From assembly GCA_910589415.1 (NCBI GenBank), contig OU342632.1, positions 36,407,637 through 36,471,636 on the forward strand: a DNA stretch of 64,000 nucleotides, written 5' to 3'. The stretch is from Malachius bipustulatus (taxonomy: Eukaryota > Arthropoda > Insecta > Coleoptera > Melyridae). This document shows positions 1 to 9,929 of the stretch, piece by piece (within the stretch, counting starts at the first letter, position 1; each line of letters starts with the position of its first letter). Both the position numbers and the translations under genes were made by a program. Under the pieces are notes generated by a model. It did not search any database, had not been told where the DNA came from, and saw nothing but the letters and a program-made list of their open reading frames with translations.

Positions 1-368
1 AACTCCTTTATTAGTCGGTCGTCTGCAGGAGTGATGGTATGATAGTTCTTGTGGGTGTGGATGGTACCCTTAATAGTATTTAACTATTTTATTTTTATAT
101 TATTATAATATTTTTACCATGTTTTATATTCTTTTGCTTCCTTCCTACCGAAGTCCATATATGAAACGCATCGATTTTTATTTGGGTATAAGTAATAAAC
201 TCTGGTGCTAGATTGTACTGCGGAGGCACCATTGTGCTTTAAGTATCAGGGAAAACGTCGCGAGAGCGCGCGAGAGTTTCCCCTTAACAAAAATTTGACC
301 CCCGAGAGAATTGCCGCAGTTCACCGCCGATAAAAAAGTGTTTTCCAATTCCTCAGACGCCTGTCACA
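1..368 (+). mobile_element. 3' part of an LTR (U3-R-U5) of an LTR retrotransposon
   Basis: This stretch sits directly before a primer-binding site and has LTR layout: an AT-rich block (about 80-120), an AATAAA polyadenylation signal at 194-199, then a GC-richer U5-like tail with a GCGCGCGA run. It ends near a CA at 367-368, four bases before the PBS. The 5' boundary is not visible and may lie left of the window. I see no second LTR copy in the window, so LTR identity rests on the PBS and the polyadenylation signal. Confidence 0.5.
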
Positions 369-372
369 AAAC

Positions 373-390
373 TGGCGCCCGAGCAGGGAC
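373..390 (+). other. tRNA-Lys(UUU)-type primer-binding site
   Basis: TGGCGCCCGAGCAGGGAC matches 17 of 18 positions of the well-known PBS complementary to the 3' end of tRNA-Lys(UUU). The single difference (A to G at position 11) still pairs as G-U with the tRNA. Placement just after a CA-ending LTR-like block is where minus-strand synthesis would start. It implies that a retrotransposon with its 5' end on the left inserted here in plus orientation. Confidence 0.6.
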
Positions 391-2178
391 CGGAGTTTTC
401 AGATTACGCTCTTTTAGCAAGTATTATACTTATTAGAACAAACCCTGCCATAACAACGATTGAGCAACTTTGATGACTCATTGATTCTAATTGTGTAACA
501 ATAATATTACATAATTCTAGGTCGATGGTTTAGAATATGTCTATCACCTCGGATTGCATATTCCTTAAAGGACGAGTCTTCACTCTGAAATATAAATAAA
601 GCGGGTACAAAATAAATAAGAAAATGTCTTCAGCTTAGCGTAAATAAATAATTAGTATGTAATTAGTATGTGAAAATAATTATAAGTATTTTTTAATTAA
701 TAATTGACTGTTTGAGTCTGGGATTACTATATAAAAGAACCTTTTAACGTAAATCTGTTACAATAATTATCAAATATCTGAAGGTCTGATTAAACATCAC
801 CTGTTCTGTTCGGTCCTTTTTCGTCTCCGGATCTATCACATAAACACCTTATTCTGCCAACACCGGCACACAAAAGGTTCATTCACGAGTCGGGACGTGT
901 GAAAAACTACTCGAAGTGAGAATCTGCCGGAAAAGGGAAATATTAATGTTGCGTCATTGTAACGAGCCATATCCTCTCCGTGTAGCGAATTTACAGGTTT
1001 ATCGGGTTAGCGACTTGCGAAAGCGAACAGTCACAGGATTAGCGGGGCCGCTGTAATAAATAATCAATGGATGAAAAAGCAATCACTTCCTGGCGCGGTT
1101 ACACTCTCTGGAGCAGCACATCATCACCATCCAACACCAGCACGAGCAGGTCGCCGTTTTTGTCAATGATGACAATCTCAGGAAGTGATGGAGCACTTTT
1201 TGCACGTCTTTTGCGTTGCACAAGAAGCGCTCATCCTACCCAAGACTTAAGAGTAGAAAAAATGGGTTCGTTGTAGAATTAGAAATCCTAGTTTTACTAA
1301 AACAAAGTTGTAGGTATTCGAGATGTAACGTAAATATTTTAAATTATTTTATAACACGTAGACATGCACAGTATCAATCTGCATATAATGTGATTTTTTC
1401 ATGAATATTTAACAGTTCTCGCATATCAATGTTGACTTGCCCTGACCCTAGTCAAGACTAATAAACACGTGAATTTCGTTGTCCTGGGCTGTTAGAACCA
1501 AAACTATTCGGTTCTTATTAATAAGTTTCGTAGGTATGTTGTTTTTAAGTTTTTACCGCAACTTACACTAATAAACAATAATTAATAATAGTGAGGAATT
1601 TTATATCACAGAAACATTTAATGAACGTTCTGTTCAATTTTATCATTTAATTCAAGGTTTTAGAAATTAATTAGGTGTTAAATCAGATTTTCATTCAGAA
1701 ATGAACATCGTGAGATTCACAATTAACCTCTTGTTAACTTTTTATTAAAATCCATGGTGAGATTTACCTACTCGTTTCGTTACACGAAAGTAATTAAAAG
1801 TGTTTTTGTTTTGTTTTTTATTTAACGTGTGCATATTTGACACCACCAAAGAGTAGTTTGTCTCCCTCCATCTCATCTAGAAATGTTTCCGAATGTCAAA
1901 TTTGTCAAGGATTTTTTTTTAATTGGGTCGATTTTTTGCTAGACTATCTCCTGTTTTGACAAAAAAAAGTTGGCAACAACCTTGGCGCGAATCTTGGAGA
2001 AGTACTCGATATTGGGTAATCAACGGCTACCAGTAATTTATTAATGTTCCTAAGACAAACTGGAAACCTAAACTTAATTTAGCAGATTCAAGCAGAAGCA
2101 ATGTAACACATGATGTTTTTTTTTCAAAATTCCTTTATTTTTATTAGTTTGCAATTAAATTAAATCCAGAATAATAGT
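391..2178. other. No gene seen; mostly single-copy AT-rich sequence
   Basis: No gag or pol frame follows the PBS, so the retrotransposon is truncated or decayed. From about 800 to 1260 the sequence is GC-richer and not obviously repetitive. It holds an inverted pair of GGAAGTG-type ETS motifs (1084-1091 and 1180-1187). Short open frames near 1067-1404 show no recognisable domain, and I treat them as chance. The remainder to 2178 is AT-rich with homopolymer runs. Confidence 0.4.
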
Positions 2179-2500
2179 CGAGATAGGTGGTACAGTATAA
2201 AAAACAAATCCGGTTCTGAACGAGGGCTTAAAAATTCTCAGACCGGGCCCATTTTCAAAAGGTCGTACCTATTTGGGGGTGCCGAGCTACGTCCTTGTCA
2301 AATTTCACCCCGATCGGTGCAACTTTTGGACACTAGGAGTGTTTACTAGGTTATTCCCAAGAAATTCCGAAATTCCCGAAAAATTCCGAAATTCACAAAA
2401 AAATTACACTTCCCGGTAATGGGTCTTTGCGTGGTTTCTTAGCACCACGCACAGACACACAGACCGACTGACAGACATTTTAGGAGCGACGAGTACTTAT
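2179..2500 (+). repeat. Dispersed repeat, family copy 1 (ends in ACAGACAGAC-type tail)
   Basis: Shared blocks with 38934-39085: AGATAGGTGG...CAGT/GGTGC, ...CGGGCCCATTTT, TATTTGGGG.TGC.GAGCTA, and CCCCGATCGGT near 2310. Downstream is a short C/T-poor stretch with repeated AAATTCCGAAATTC and a run of CAGACACACAGACCGAC. Such 'atcggt ... cagacagac' tails are typical of transposable-element 3' regions in insects. Class not assigned; the two copies are diverged. Confidence 0.5.
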
Positions 2501-3348
2501 ACTTTCGAAATTTTTACAAATTCCTGGATTTCAACCCAGGATTGTGTAATTTTCGTAATTTTAAAATTAAATTAAATTTAAACCGTTGTCTGATGTTGGT
2601 GGTGTGAAGATGAGCTAACAGTTGATTTTTCAAGATCACCCTGGAAATACAGAGGTGTGAAATCGAAAACTTGAAACCGTCCAGAGGTGATGAGGCATCA
2701 AGCTTCAAAAGTTGCTCATTAAAACTTACTTCAAACAGAAATTTTTTTTTGGAAAACGGGGGAAACCCGCAGGATGAGTAGAAAATTATGTTGACAGTTT
2801 TTTTTAAGCTAAGATCCACCAAGGCAAAAAAATAAAGGATAGGGCTACAGACATGCGAAAACAAAATCGAAATCCCTTGGGAATATCGACAGTTATTCCC
2901 AATCAAAATCAGACAAAATTTTGTGGTGCAACTGACTCTGATAACATTCCAAACTAGACTACTCAAACTCAACTTGACCAACTCTCCAAAATTTTAACTC
3001 TGATAACATTGCAATTGCAAACTGGATTGTCACATGCCGTGACAGGTGACGTTCAAGAACATCAAGTGTCGCGGACTGTCGTGTTCTCGAACAGTTGTCG
3101 CTCTCGAGAGACTCGGTTCCTTGTCAACGAACTATTCGAGAACAGCTGTCTATAAGACATTTCTGGTTCGTGCGACTGCGTTTTGCATTGTAGATTCTAT
3201 CAGGACAATAATTGACCCAAACTAGGAAGAAAAAAAAACTTCAACAGAAAAGCTGATTTCCATCCACCATTTTTTTATTCTACATCAGTTCTACACGAAT
3301 CCAGTCAATTCTAGAGTGACTGCATGGATTCGTTTGACAGGTTTGTCT
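2501..3348. other. No gene seen
   Basis: A 155-codon open frame on the minus strand (2514-2981) has no recognisable domain and a composition typical of translated AT-rich DNA, so it is not called. Around 3050-3170 there is a GC-richer stretch with alternating GTTCTCGAACAGTTGTC-like near-repeats, which can pair locally. Nothing else is supported. Confidence 0.35.
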
Positions 3349-3356
3349 ATACAGCG

Positions 3357-3836
3357 CACGGTGTAAGATATATAAGGTGAGTGAACGAAATATGTATTTT
3401 AAAAGTAGCGAAGGGATGAAAACCTTAACGTCAGTGTATGAGAGAGTCAGTCCAGCTGGGCTTTGACCTCTTGCTCTTACATATGCAAATTGCCACTATC
3501 AGGATTTGATGCTACTCTTTTTTTTTTAAATAAGTGATGAGCAAAAATGAGTAGAAAGTGTGCTGTGCCTAATTATTGCAGAAGTTGATGTGATGAAAAT
3601 ACCATGGGTATTTCATCCATTGACATACCAACCAAATTTTAAATATTAATAAAATTAGAACATAAGAGCACGCGTTTATCAGTGAATATGCGTGAATCAT
3701 TTACGCTAGCGCTTGCCCGAGTAAACAAAACATTGCAACAAGAGCAACAACACACTTGGGTCAACCTGGGGTAATGTGACGATATCTGCTCGCGTTTACA
3801 GCTCTCATTTCGCCACCTTAAATATCTTACACCGTG
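3357..3836 (+). mobile_element. P-superfamily MITE with fossil THAP start, copy 1
   Basis: A 480-bp element with terminal inverted repeats of about 23 bp starting CACGGTGTAAGATAT; the two ends differ at one position. It is flanked by a degenerate 8-bp target duplication (ATACAGCG at 3349-3356, ATACAAGG at 3837-3844; 6 of 8 match). Inside, an ATG at 3547 opens a short frame reading MSRKCAVPNYCRS and then TGA, followed by CDEN and a GIS stretch. This resembles the first Cys pair and start of a THAP zinc finger, the N-terminal DNA-binding domain of P-element transposases. The copy is non-autonomous and dead. It aligns along its whole length with 36737-37248. Confidence 0.8.
3547..3630 (+). pseudogene. 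Fossil THAP-domain N-terminus within the MITE
   Basis: ATG at 3547 starts MSRKCAVPNYCRS, with a stop at 3586-3588. Codons in the same frame beyond the stop give CDEN. Then GIS...IPTK-like residues appear around 3606-3640, where THAP proteins have their G-x-S-F-H-x-F-P segment. Cys spacing here is C-x5-C; the sister copy has the canonical C-x4-C. Too short to be functional. Confidence 0.55.
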
Positions 3837-3837
3837 A

Positions 3838-4677
3838 TACAAGGTGACATTTTAAAAAGTTGTCATTGGCGATATATTTAAAACAAAAAAAGATATAAAA
3901 AATCGCCAAAAACTGTTTGGGTAAAATAGGGAGGGGGAACAAAAATGACAAAAATGTAGTAAATGATTCACCCCCATCAACTCTTATTAAAGCTCCAACC
4001 ACCTCAATTATGAAATTTCAAATGGCCTTTACTTGTAATACGTAATTTTAAAGGGAATTGTAGTAGAAAAACAATGGCGCTTCGTGCGTTGAAATCGATT
4101 CATTTTTAAGTTGTAAACAAATGAAAATCACAATTTTTCATTTTCAAAACGTGTACGTCGTAAATGGATCAACATTTTGGGAAGCGGTCTACATGTCCCT
4201 ATCTTTCACGCGGTATATCCTATTGTGTGGATGAAATTTTTATACAGGGTGATAAAAAATCTGATTATCTTCATTACCTGATGTGTAAACATTTCATCAC
4301 ACAATAGGAAACTACGTGAAAAGTTAACATAGGGACATGTAAGCCGGTATTTGTTTTCCGGTATCTTGAGTGGTTTTCAATAAAAGCTATTTGAAAATGG
4401 AAAATTGCTAATTTCATTTGTTTATAACTTCCTTAAAAATGAATCGATTTGAACACACGAAGCACAAAATGACATGTCACAACAAGAAGGGGGTTGCCAT
4501 TTTTACCATCCATAATTGGGGTGGACGGAGCTTTAAGGGTTGATGGGGGTAAGTCATTTACTAGGTCATTTTTGTTCCCCCTCTCTATTACCCAAATGGT
4601 TTCTTGTGATTTTTGATATCTTTTTGTTTTGTTTTAAGGATATCGCCAATGGCAAGTTTTAAAAATATCAGCCTGTA
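3838..4677. mobile_element. Foldback (long inverted-repeat) element, about 840 bp
   Basis: The left arm (from TACAAGGTGAC at 3838) and the reverse complement of the right arm (ending GTCA/GCCTGTA at 4677) match across several hundred bases. Matched blocks include CATTGGCGATAT, AAACAAAAAAAGATAT, TTTGGGTAA, GAGGGGGAACAAAAATGAC, AGTAAATGA, ACCCCCATCAAC, and, nearer the centre, ACATGTCCCTAT and TCCTATTGTGTG. The centre lies near 4250 and contains TATACAGGGTGATAAAA. No open frame. Its inner arm sequence recurs at about 13011-13115, so it belongs to a dispersed family. The P-type MITE sits exactly at its left tip. Confidence 0.8.
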
Positions 4678-6049
4678 TGTAGTGCAACTAAAGCTTAAAA
4701 TACCGGGACCCCGGTGCTCGGGTTTATTTTTTATTTTTTGTATTTAAATCACACGGAATTCCCGGAATTACATCAATTCCGGAACTGATGTTACTAAATC
4801 AGTATTGGATCTCTATGACTTAACAAATCATCTATCACGTGGTCATAAAATGATTATGCACCTAAAATCGCGTGATTTTTTTTGTATTAATTCAGTTTTA
4901 TTAGGGTTTTATCCCACTTCTGAAACAATTTAAGTATGAAATTTAGCTACTTTATTGATATCCGAATACGGTTTTAAATACCGGGCTACCAAAATGAATC
5001 AATAGGTCAACACAATGGATAGAGGAGCAATGAATCACGGCCTCAGCGCGCCGAAATAGCAACAATAGAACTCAAATTCGGACGACTGTAAAGAGATCGC
5101 GGGCTTAAAGAAGTCAACTGAATATTCTAGCTCAGAGGAAAATCGTAACAATAATTAATTATTATTTGATGAAAGTTTATGAAAGCTCGTTAGGGACGAT
5201 TTGAATTTCCGTTTTAAGTGTGGCTACATCAATTATTATCAAAAGTAGTAATGTATGTATGTACTAACTTTGATGTAATGACCCTGATCCCTTTATCCTG
5301 ACGTGGTTTAGATCTGTTTATCTCCCTGTCGATCTCTTAATAATCAACAGACATCGAAGAAGTCGAAAACGGGCTTGTCGAATTGTTGCTGCTCTTTTTA
5401 TTGGTAATAAAAACAAATGTTCCTGGGCCACACATCTCGCCGAAAGGAGATGGTGTCTCGCCGTGTCGTGGTTTTATTTCAGACAGGTGACGTTCGTAAA
5501 GGTAGGTAATTAAAAGCGATGGTACTTGCTTATTATAGTGTCTATAGTGTATAAGCGAAAATCCCCTCTGTTCGACTTGCTTTATATGTCATTATGAAAC
5601 ACCAGAATTTTTCCTTTCCACAGTCATCGTCATCGAAGTGTTTGCTCGGCGTAAACACATCAAAGAATGTTTTTTCTGTGAATCGCATGGCGCATGGAAA
5701 TTTATCTTTATGCAAATATGTGACTTATAAAGAATCAATAATGGGAATAGAAGATTTTGCATTCAAAAAACGAACGGTGTTTTGACGTAATAAGTAATGT
5801 AGGTAAATCGGAGTAGAGAATCTATGGAGCGATAAGTGTGCCAAAAATGGTGTGTTTATTACGAAATATGACTCATAATAATATATTGGAAACGAATGTT
5901 TATATGAGCAGCAAATTGCTTCATCCCTTATCCTCAGAGAATTTTTCTAGAGATAAAAATAATGTTTTTCGTTCCATGTTCTTTTATCTTATTAAACCTT
6001 ACCCATGATACTTTACCTTAAACTTTAACTCAACGGAAATCGGCTTAAT
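4678..6049. other. No gene seen
   Basis: AT-rich sequence. Two AAATACCGGG motifs (about 4699 and 4977) bracket a block with CCCGGAATT/AATTCCGG palindromes near 4755-4785. A short 63-codon frame at 5594-5785 has no recognisable domain. No splice-bounded conserved frame is visible. Confidence 0.35.
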
Positions 6050-7110
6050 TTTCATGAGGTTGTTCTAGAGCAAATTTTCAAAGCCCTGCCTAAGAATTTT
6101 TCTCGTAATTTTTTTGTTTTATATTTTCATCTCATGTTCGGGGCTTTGTTTGTTAATGGAATTCGACACCAGAAGCGGAAAATTACGCAAAGGGGGTTTC
6201 AACGTTTATGAGCATGAGCATGTTAAAAAATCGTTTTCAGGAAATGGAAATCAAGAACCTTGACTAGAAAATTTTTTTTTCTCCTTTGACTCTAAGACGA
6301 GGACAGCTATAGAGGAAACAGTTACAGTTCTGAACTTCTCATAGTTGTAACGTCTGACAAGAGATTTTTATCAAAATTTTCATATCAAATTTTCATGAAA
6401 TAATCTAATCTTCAGAACAGGACAAAATTTTGTGCGTGCACAGCTGACTGTTGCAATACTTAAAAGCTTAATAAACCGCCAATTTAAAATTTTGAACGGT
6501 TAAATCTCGAGGACGCGAAGTATCACAATCAAATGGCTTTAAGTTTCGAAATTGTCATAGTCATCGAGCAAATTTTTCGCAGAAAAAAATATTTTGCTAC
6601 CGACTGGTCGATTTTTGTCATAAATAATAATCTCATGCTGGCACTGGTCTCCAGGACCATCAGGAAAAATAACGCAAAAGAGGCCTAAAGTTTGATCAAC
6701 ATGTCAAAAAATCTTTTAGAAAAAATCAAGCAATACGGATCTGAAATACAACTCAGTTGGACCATAAGGTACTTACAGTCCTCAGTTTTCTCACAAAACG
6801 CTAAAGAATTATTTAAAAAACAAAAAAAAATCGCCAGTTTTCATTTTTGACTGGTTATATCTCGAGAATGCGAAGTCTCACGGTAAAATGGCCCTCAGTT
6901 TCGAAATTAATTTTCCAAAATGTTCGAAGAAATCTACAATTAAAACCTCATTGCCTCGTAAAATGCTTTTCTTGTGTTTCTCGATGATTGGGAACCGCTA
7001 CAGAAGAGCCGATTACAGTAGTTCTGAACTTCTCATAATTTATAAAGTCTAAGGACATTTTTATTAAAATCGTCAAAAATTACTCGAAAATTTTTCACTT
7101 TTAGTGTGAG
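6050..7110. repeat. Degenerate tandem repeat block A, unit about 347 bp
   Basis: Recurring anchors define the unit. ATCTCGAG(G/A)A(C/T)GCGAAGT occurs at about 6505 and 6855 (350 bp apart). GTTCTGAACTTCTCATA occurs at 6327 and 7021 (694 bp apart, two units). ATGGC(C/T)(C/T)T(C/A)AGTTTCGAAATT follows the first anchor in both copies. Copies are heavily diverged with indels. No open frame. Confidence 0.6.
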
Positions 7111-9659
7111 AATTCGAAATTTGGACCCGGGGCAATCAATTTTTGGGGCTTCTTTTCAGTGATGTTGTATAGACGTAAATTAGGCAATGACGTTGTGAGA
7201 GGGGGACGAAGTACCCCTCTGTCAACTGAGGAGGGTACTGCGGTTCTCCCCCTAGAAAAGTTTTAGAAAAATTACTCACAAAGTGCTGTTTGAACGCATT
7301 AATTATATATATATAGTGCTCAGATATTAACTTCCCTATTGCAAATTCATAATTATTCAAAAATTAATACTATTCATATATGAAGACTGCGCGAGTACCC
7401 CCATCAATACTACCGGGTCCGGAATACTACGTACCTACCTCAAATCGTTATTTTTTTATTAATATGCTGAAAAACTGTAGGTATACATCCCTATAATTAC
7501 AAAAATTCGGTCAGCAACAATATAATATTTCCTGTGCCTATCTCTTATTAGAAGAAGTGCTATATGCAAATTATGTGATTAATATATGGATATGTAGTAG
7601 TGCACTTGGTAATTAATTAACATAAAATTATTACGGAGACATTAAAAAATTAGCAGACATACAAAACAGAAAATAAAAATGCTAAGCCAGATCAATTTGC
7701 CTGCAAGATGTAAGCGTGGGCGTGAGCCATAATAGTAAGCGTAATCGGTAGCCGGCAGCTAGAGGAATCGAGCTTCGAACAACGTCACGCCGGATGTCGC
7801 CCATTACACATGTAGTCGCTTATGGGACACTAAACCCATAGTGAAGTGGTATCAGCTCGTCTTCTCAAGATTAGTATTAGTGAGAACTATAAGAGATATC
7901 TTGACTTTATGCCTCTTTTCAGAATAATTGCGTACGATTCGAGCAGATAATTGTATCAAGCATAAAAGAAAGGAAGGGAAGTTCACTACTGTTAAAATAT
8001 TTATTGGTGGCATTTAAACAGTATGAAGATGAAGTTTCCTGTCTCCATACTGCGAACTTGTCGATAAAATGTCTTCTTCTTAACTTGAATGCTGATAAAG
8101 AGTCGATTAATTCTGTGATTTTTTGTTATTCGACTTTCAAGTGATGCCCAACCACTTCCTCTTCATACAAAACATTACTAAGAATGCTATAACTAAATAA
8201 ACAAAGGACAGGGATTCTTAAGAACCAGCAGGATTTGAAGTCACTGCTGCACCTTTTTCGCGAGGTATCAATTTTAAGTTTTGTCAGTTATTATTAATAA
8301 AGTCCCGTCTAGCAATTTCTATTTTGATTATTTTTGCTTCCAGTGATGTTTCTCCAAAACGGTTCAAAACTGTTGACTTACCTGACCTGCCAATTAGCAT
8401 AAATGATTTTTTTCACTTATTGTCGTGTGGATGCAGCCTGCCGTGTTGTGAAGCTGGACCGCTCTGGCGGCGGTTTAAAGGTTCAATAATGAAGCAGGCT
8501 GACCTGAACCTGAAAAAGCAATCTTTGTTTTAATTGCTTCAATTCATTGGCATGTCACACTCAGATAGGGTTGGGGTCGCCAATTCACTATAGGCACCAT
8601 TCACTTCATTTTTCTGAACACCGTTCACGCATTCGATAAGCAGCAGACGGTCTCAGCGATGTCCAAGATGACTGATGATCCCTGGAGTGCGAAACGGCCG
8701 AACGAGCTCATTCTTCCAACATTACACATTTCCTTATTGTTATTATTGTACGCTCCTAAAACCGAAAAAATCTTAAGTTTTAAAATGATTTTTACAATAC
8801 TTCTCCACATAATCATGCACCCTGTATAAGTATTATGTATAAGTATAAGCATATTTATGTGAGTTTTATAATGTCACTCTTGTAGGTGTTTTTGGTTATC
8901 ATGAGCCACATAATGCCCATTTCAGCGGCCCAAAGAGATTAAATCACATGGTGATAAATCCTGACTATCAGGTGAATGATACTCCTGATTAAAGCGTTTC
9001 TCCTTTTTGAACGAAATCCAGACTTAACTTTTTGAGCAAGCAACCCTTACCATCCCAAAAAACGGTGGCGATTAGTATATCTTCGATTTTCCCAGTTTTG
9101 GGGAGTTTGAGTGACAAGCTCTCTTCTCCCCTCTCCCCCTCAGAGCAACAAGGTTCCCGAGCAAAAAACGGACCGAGGAGGATGGATGAAAAAGAAATAG
9201 ATATATCCCCCAGGTTTTCCAACGGGAATCTGTGGCGCGGGTAAACGGCGGGAGATGAAAGGCTTCGTGGTTCATAATTCCTCAAAGAATGAAGGGGTCC
9301 TGGGTGTTGGCGGGGTATGGAAGGGAACAGGAGGGGCTGGAGCAGGTGAATGATGGAGATATACCACTTCTTCCCCTTTTTTCTTTTCTTTTACACCACT
9401 CCCCGTTCAAAGTCACGCGCAAACTTTTCGGTGATGTAGATTTTCATGGATAGTTTCCCCCATATGCTATCAACACTAATTTGTCGTTTTTGAGACATTG
9501 CGGGCACAAAAATATTTTTTTTTTACAAGAATTAAGTCATTTTCCTAAGCCCGGAGAGAGCAAAAAGTTATACAGTGGAGAACTTGCGATGTACGGTCTC
9601 ATAATGTCTGTCCCATGCAGCAAAATTTTATTGGCATTCTCGATTTTATGACCAAATGA
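7111..9659. other. No gene seen; intronic or upstream DNA
   Basis: It includes a GC-richer, non-repetitive patch at 7690-7830. The stretch 8989-9300 is open on both strands (about 70-98 codons) and rich in C/T (CTCTTCTCCCCTCTCCCCCTC), but carries no recognisable domain, so I do not call a gene. A CACCCTGTATA motif, of the kind found at insect repeat ends, lies at 8818-8828. A pyrimidine-rich run occupies 9365-9400. Confidence 0.35.
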
Positions 9660-9679
9660 TCTTGTGGTGCATTGTGATC

Positions 9680-9850
9680 ACTTTTTTTTTGTTGTTGTGC
9701 CGTGGTCCATGGAGATTTGCTCCGAACGTTTCGTCTACAACTGCGGTATAGACATTATTAGCGGTTACGTGTCTCATATCTCCAAATCTCCATATGGACC
9801 ACAACGCAACAGCCCGGAATCAACTACGATTTCAATAGAAGTCGGCCGTG
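9680..9850 (-). repeat. Dispersed repeat with ribozyme-like hairpin, copy 1 (minus)
   Basis: The reverse complement of 9690-9775 aligns with 55790-55890 on the plus strand, sharing CACGTAACC, a hairpin, GAAACGTT and the CCATGGAGA block. The plus-strand part 9785-9840 (CTCCATATGGACCAC ... CCCGGAATCAACTACGATTTC) also aligns with 55875-55915 in the plus direction. This copy is therefore a snap-back around the CCATGG/CCATATGG site. The hairpin stem is GTCTAT/GTAGAC, next to GAAAC. Confidence 0.5.
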
Positions 9851-9929
9851 AAAGCTTACTCACATTGATATACTGCACTGGATTTCGCATGAATGTTAGG
9901 ATACAATTTCGTCACGATCCGAGTTAATT

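Noticed and set aside
2514..2981. 155-codon minus-strand open frame, the longest in the window
   Set aside because: No recognisable motif, Leu/Phe/Ser-rich as expected from AT-rich DNA, no splice or polyadenylation support.
9660..9927. 87-codon plus-strand open frame
   Set aside because: It covers the snap-back copy of the same dispersed repeat.
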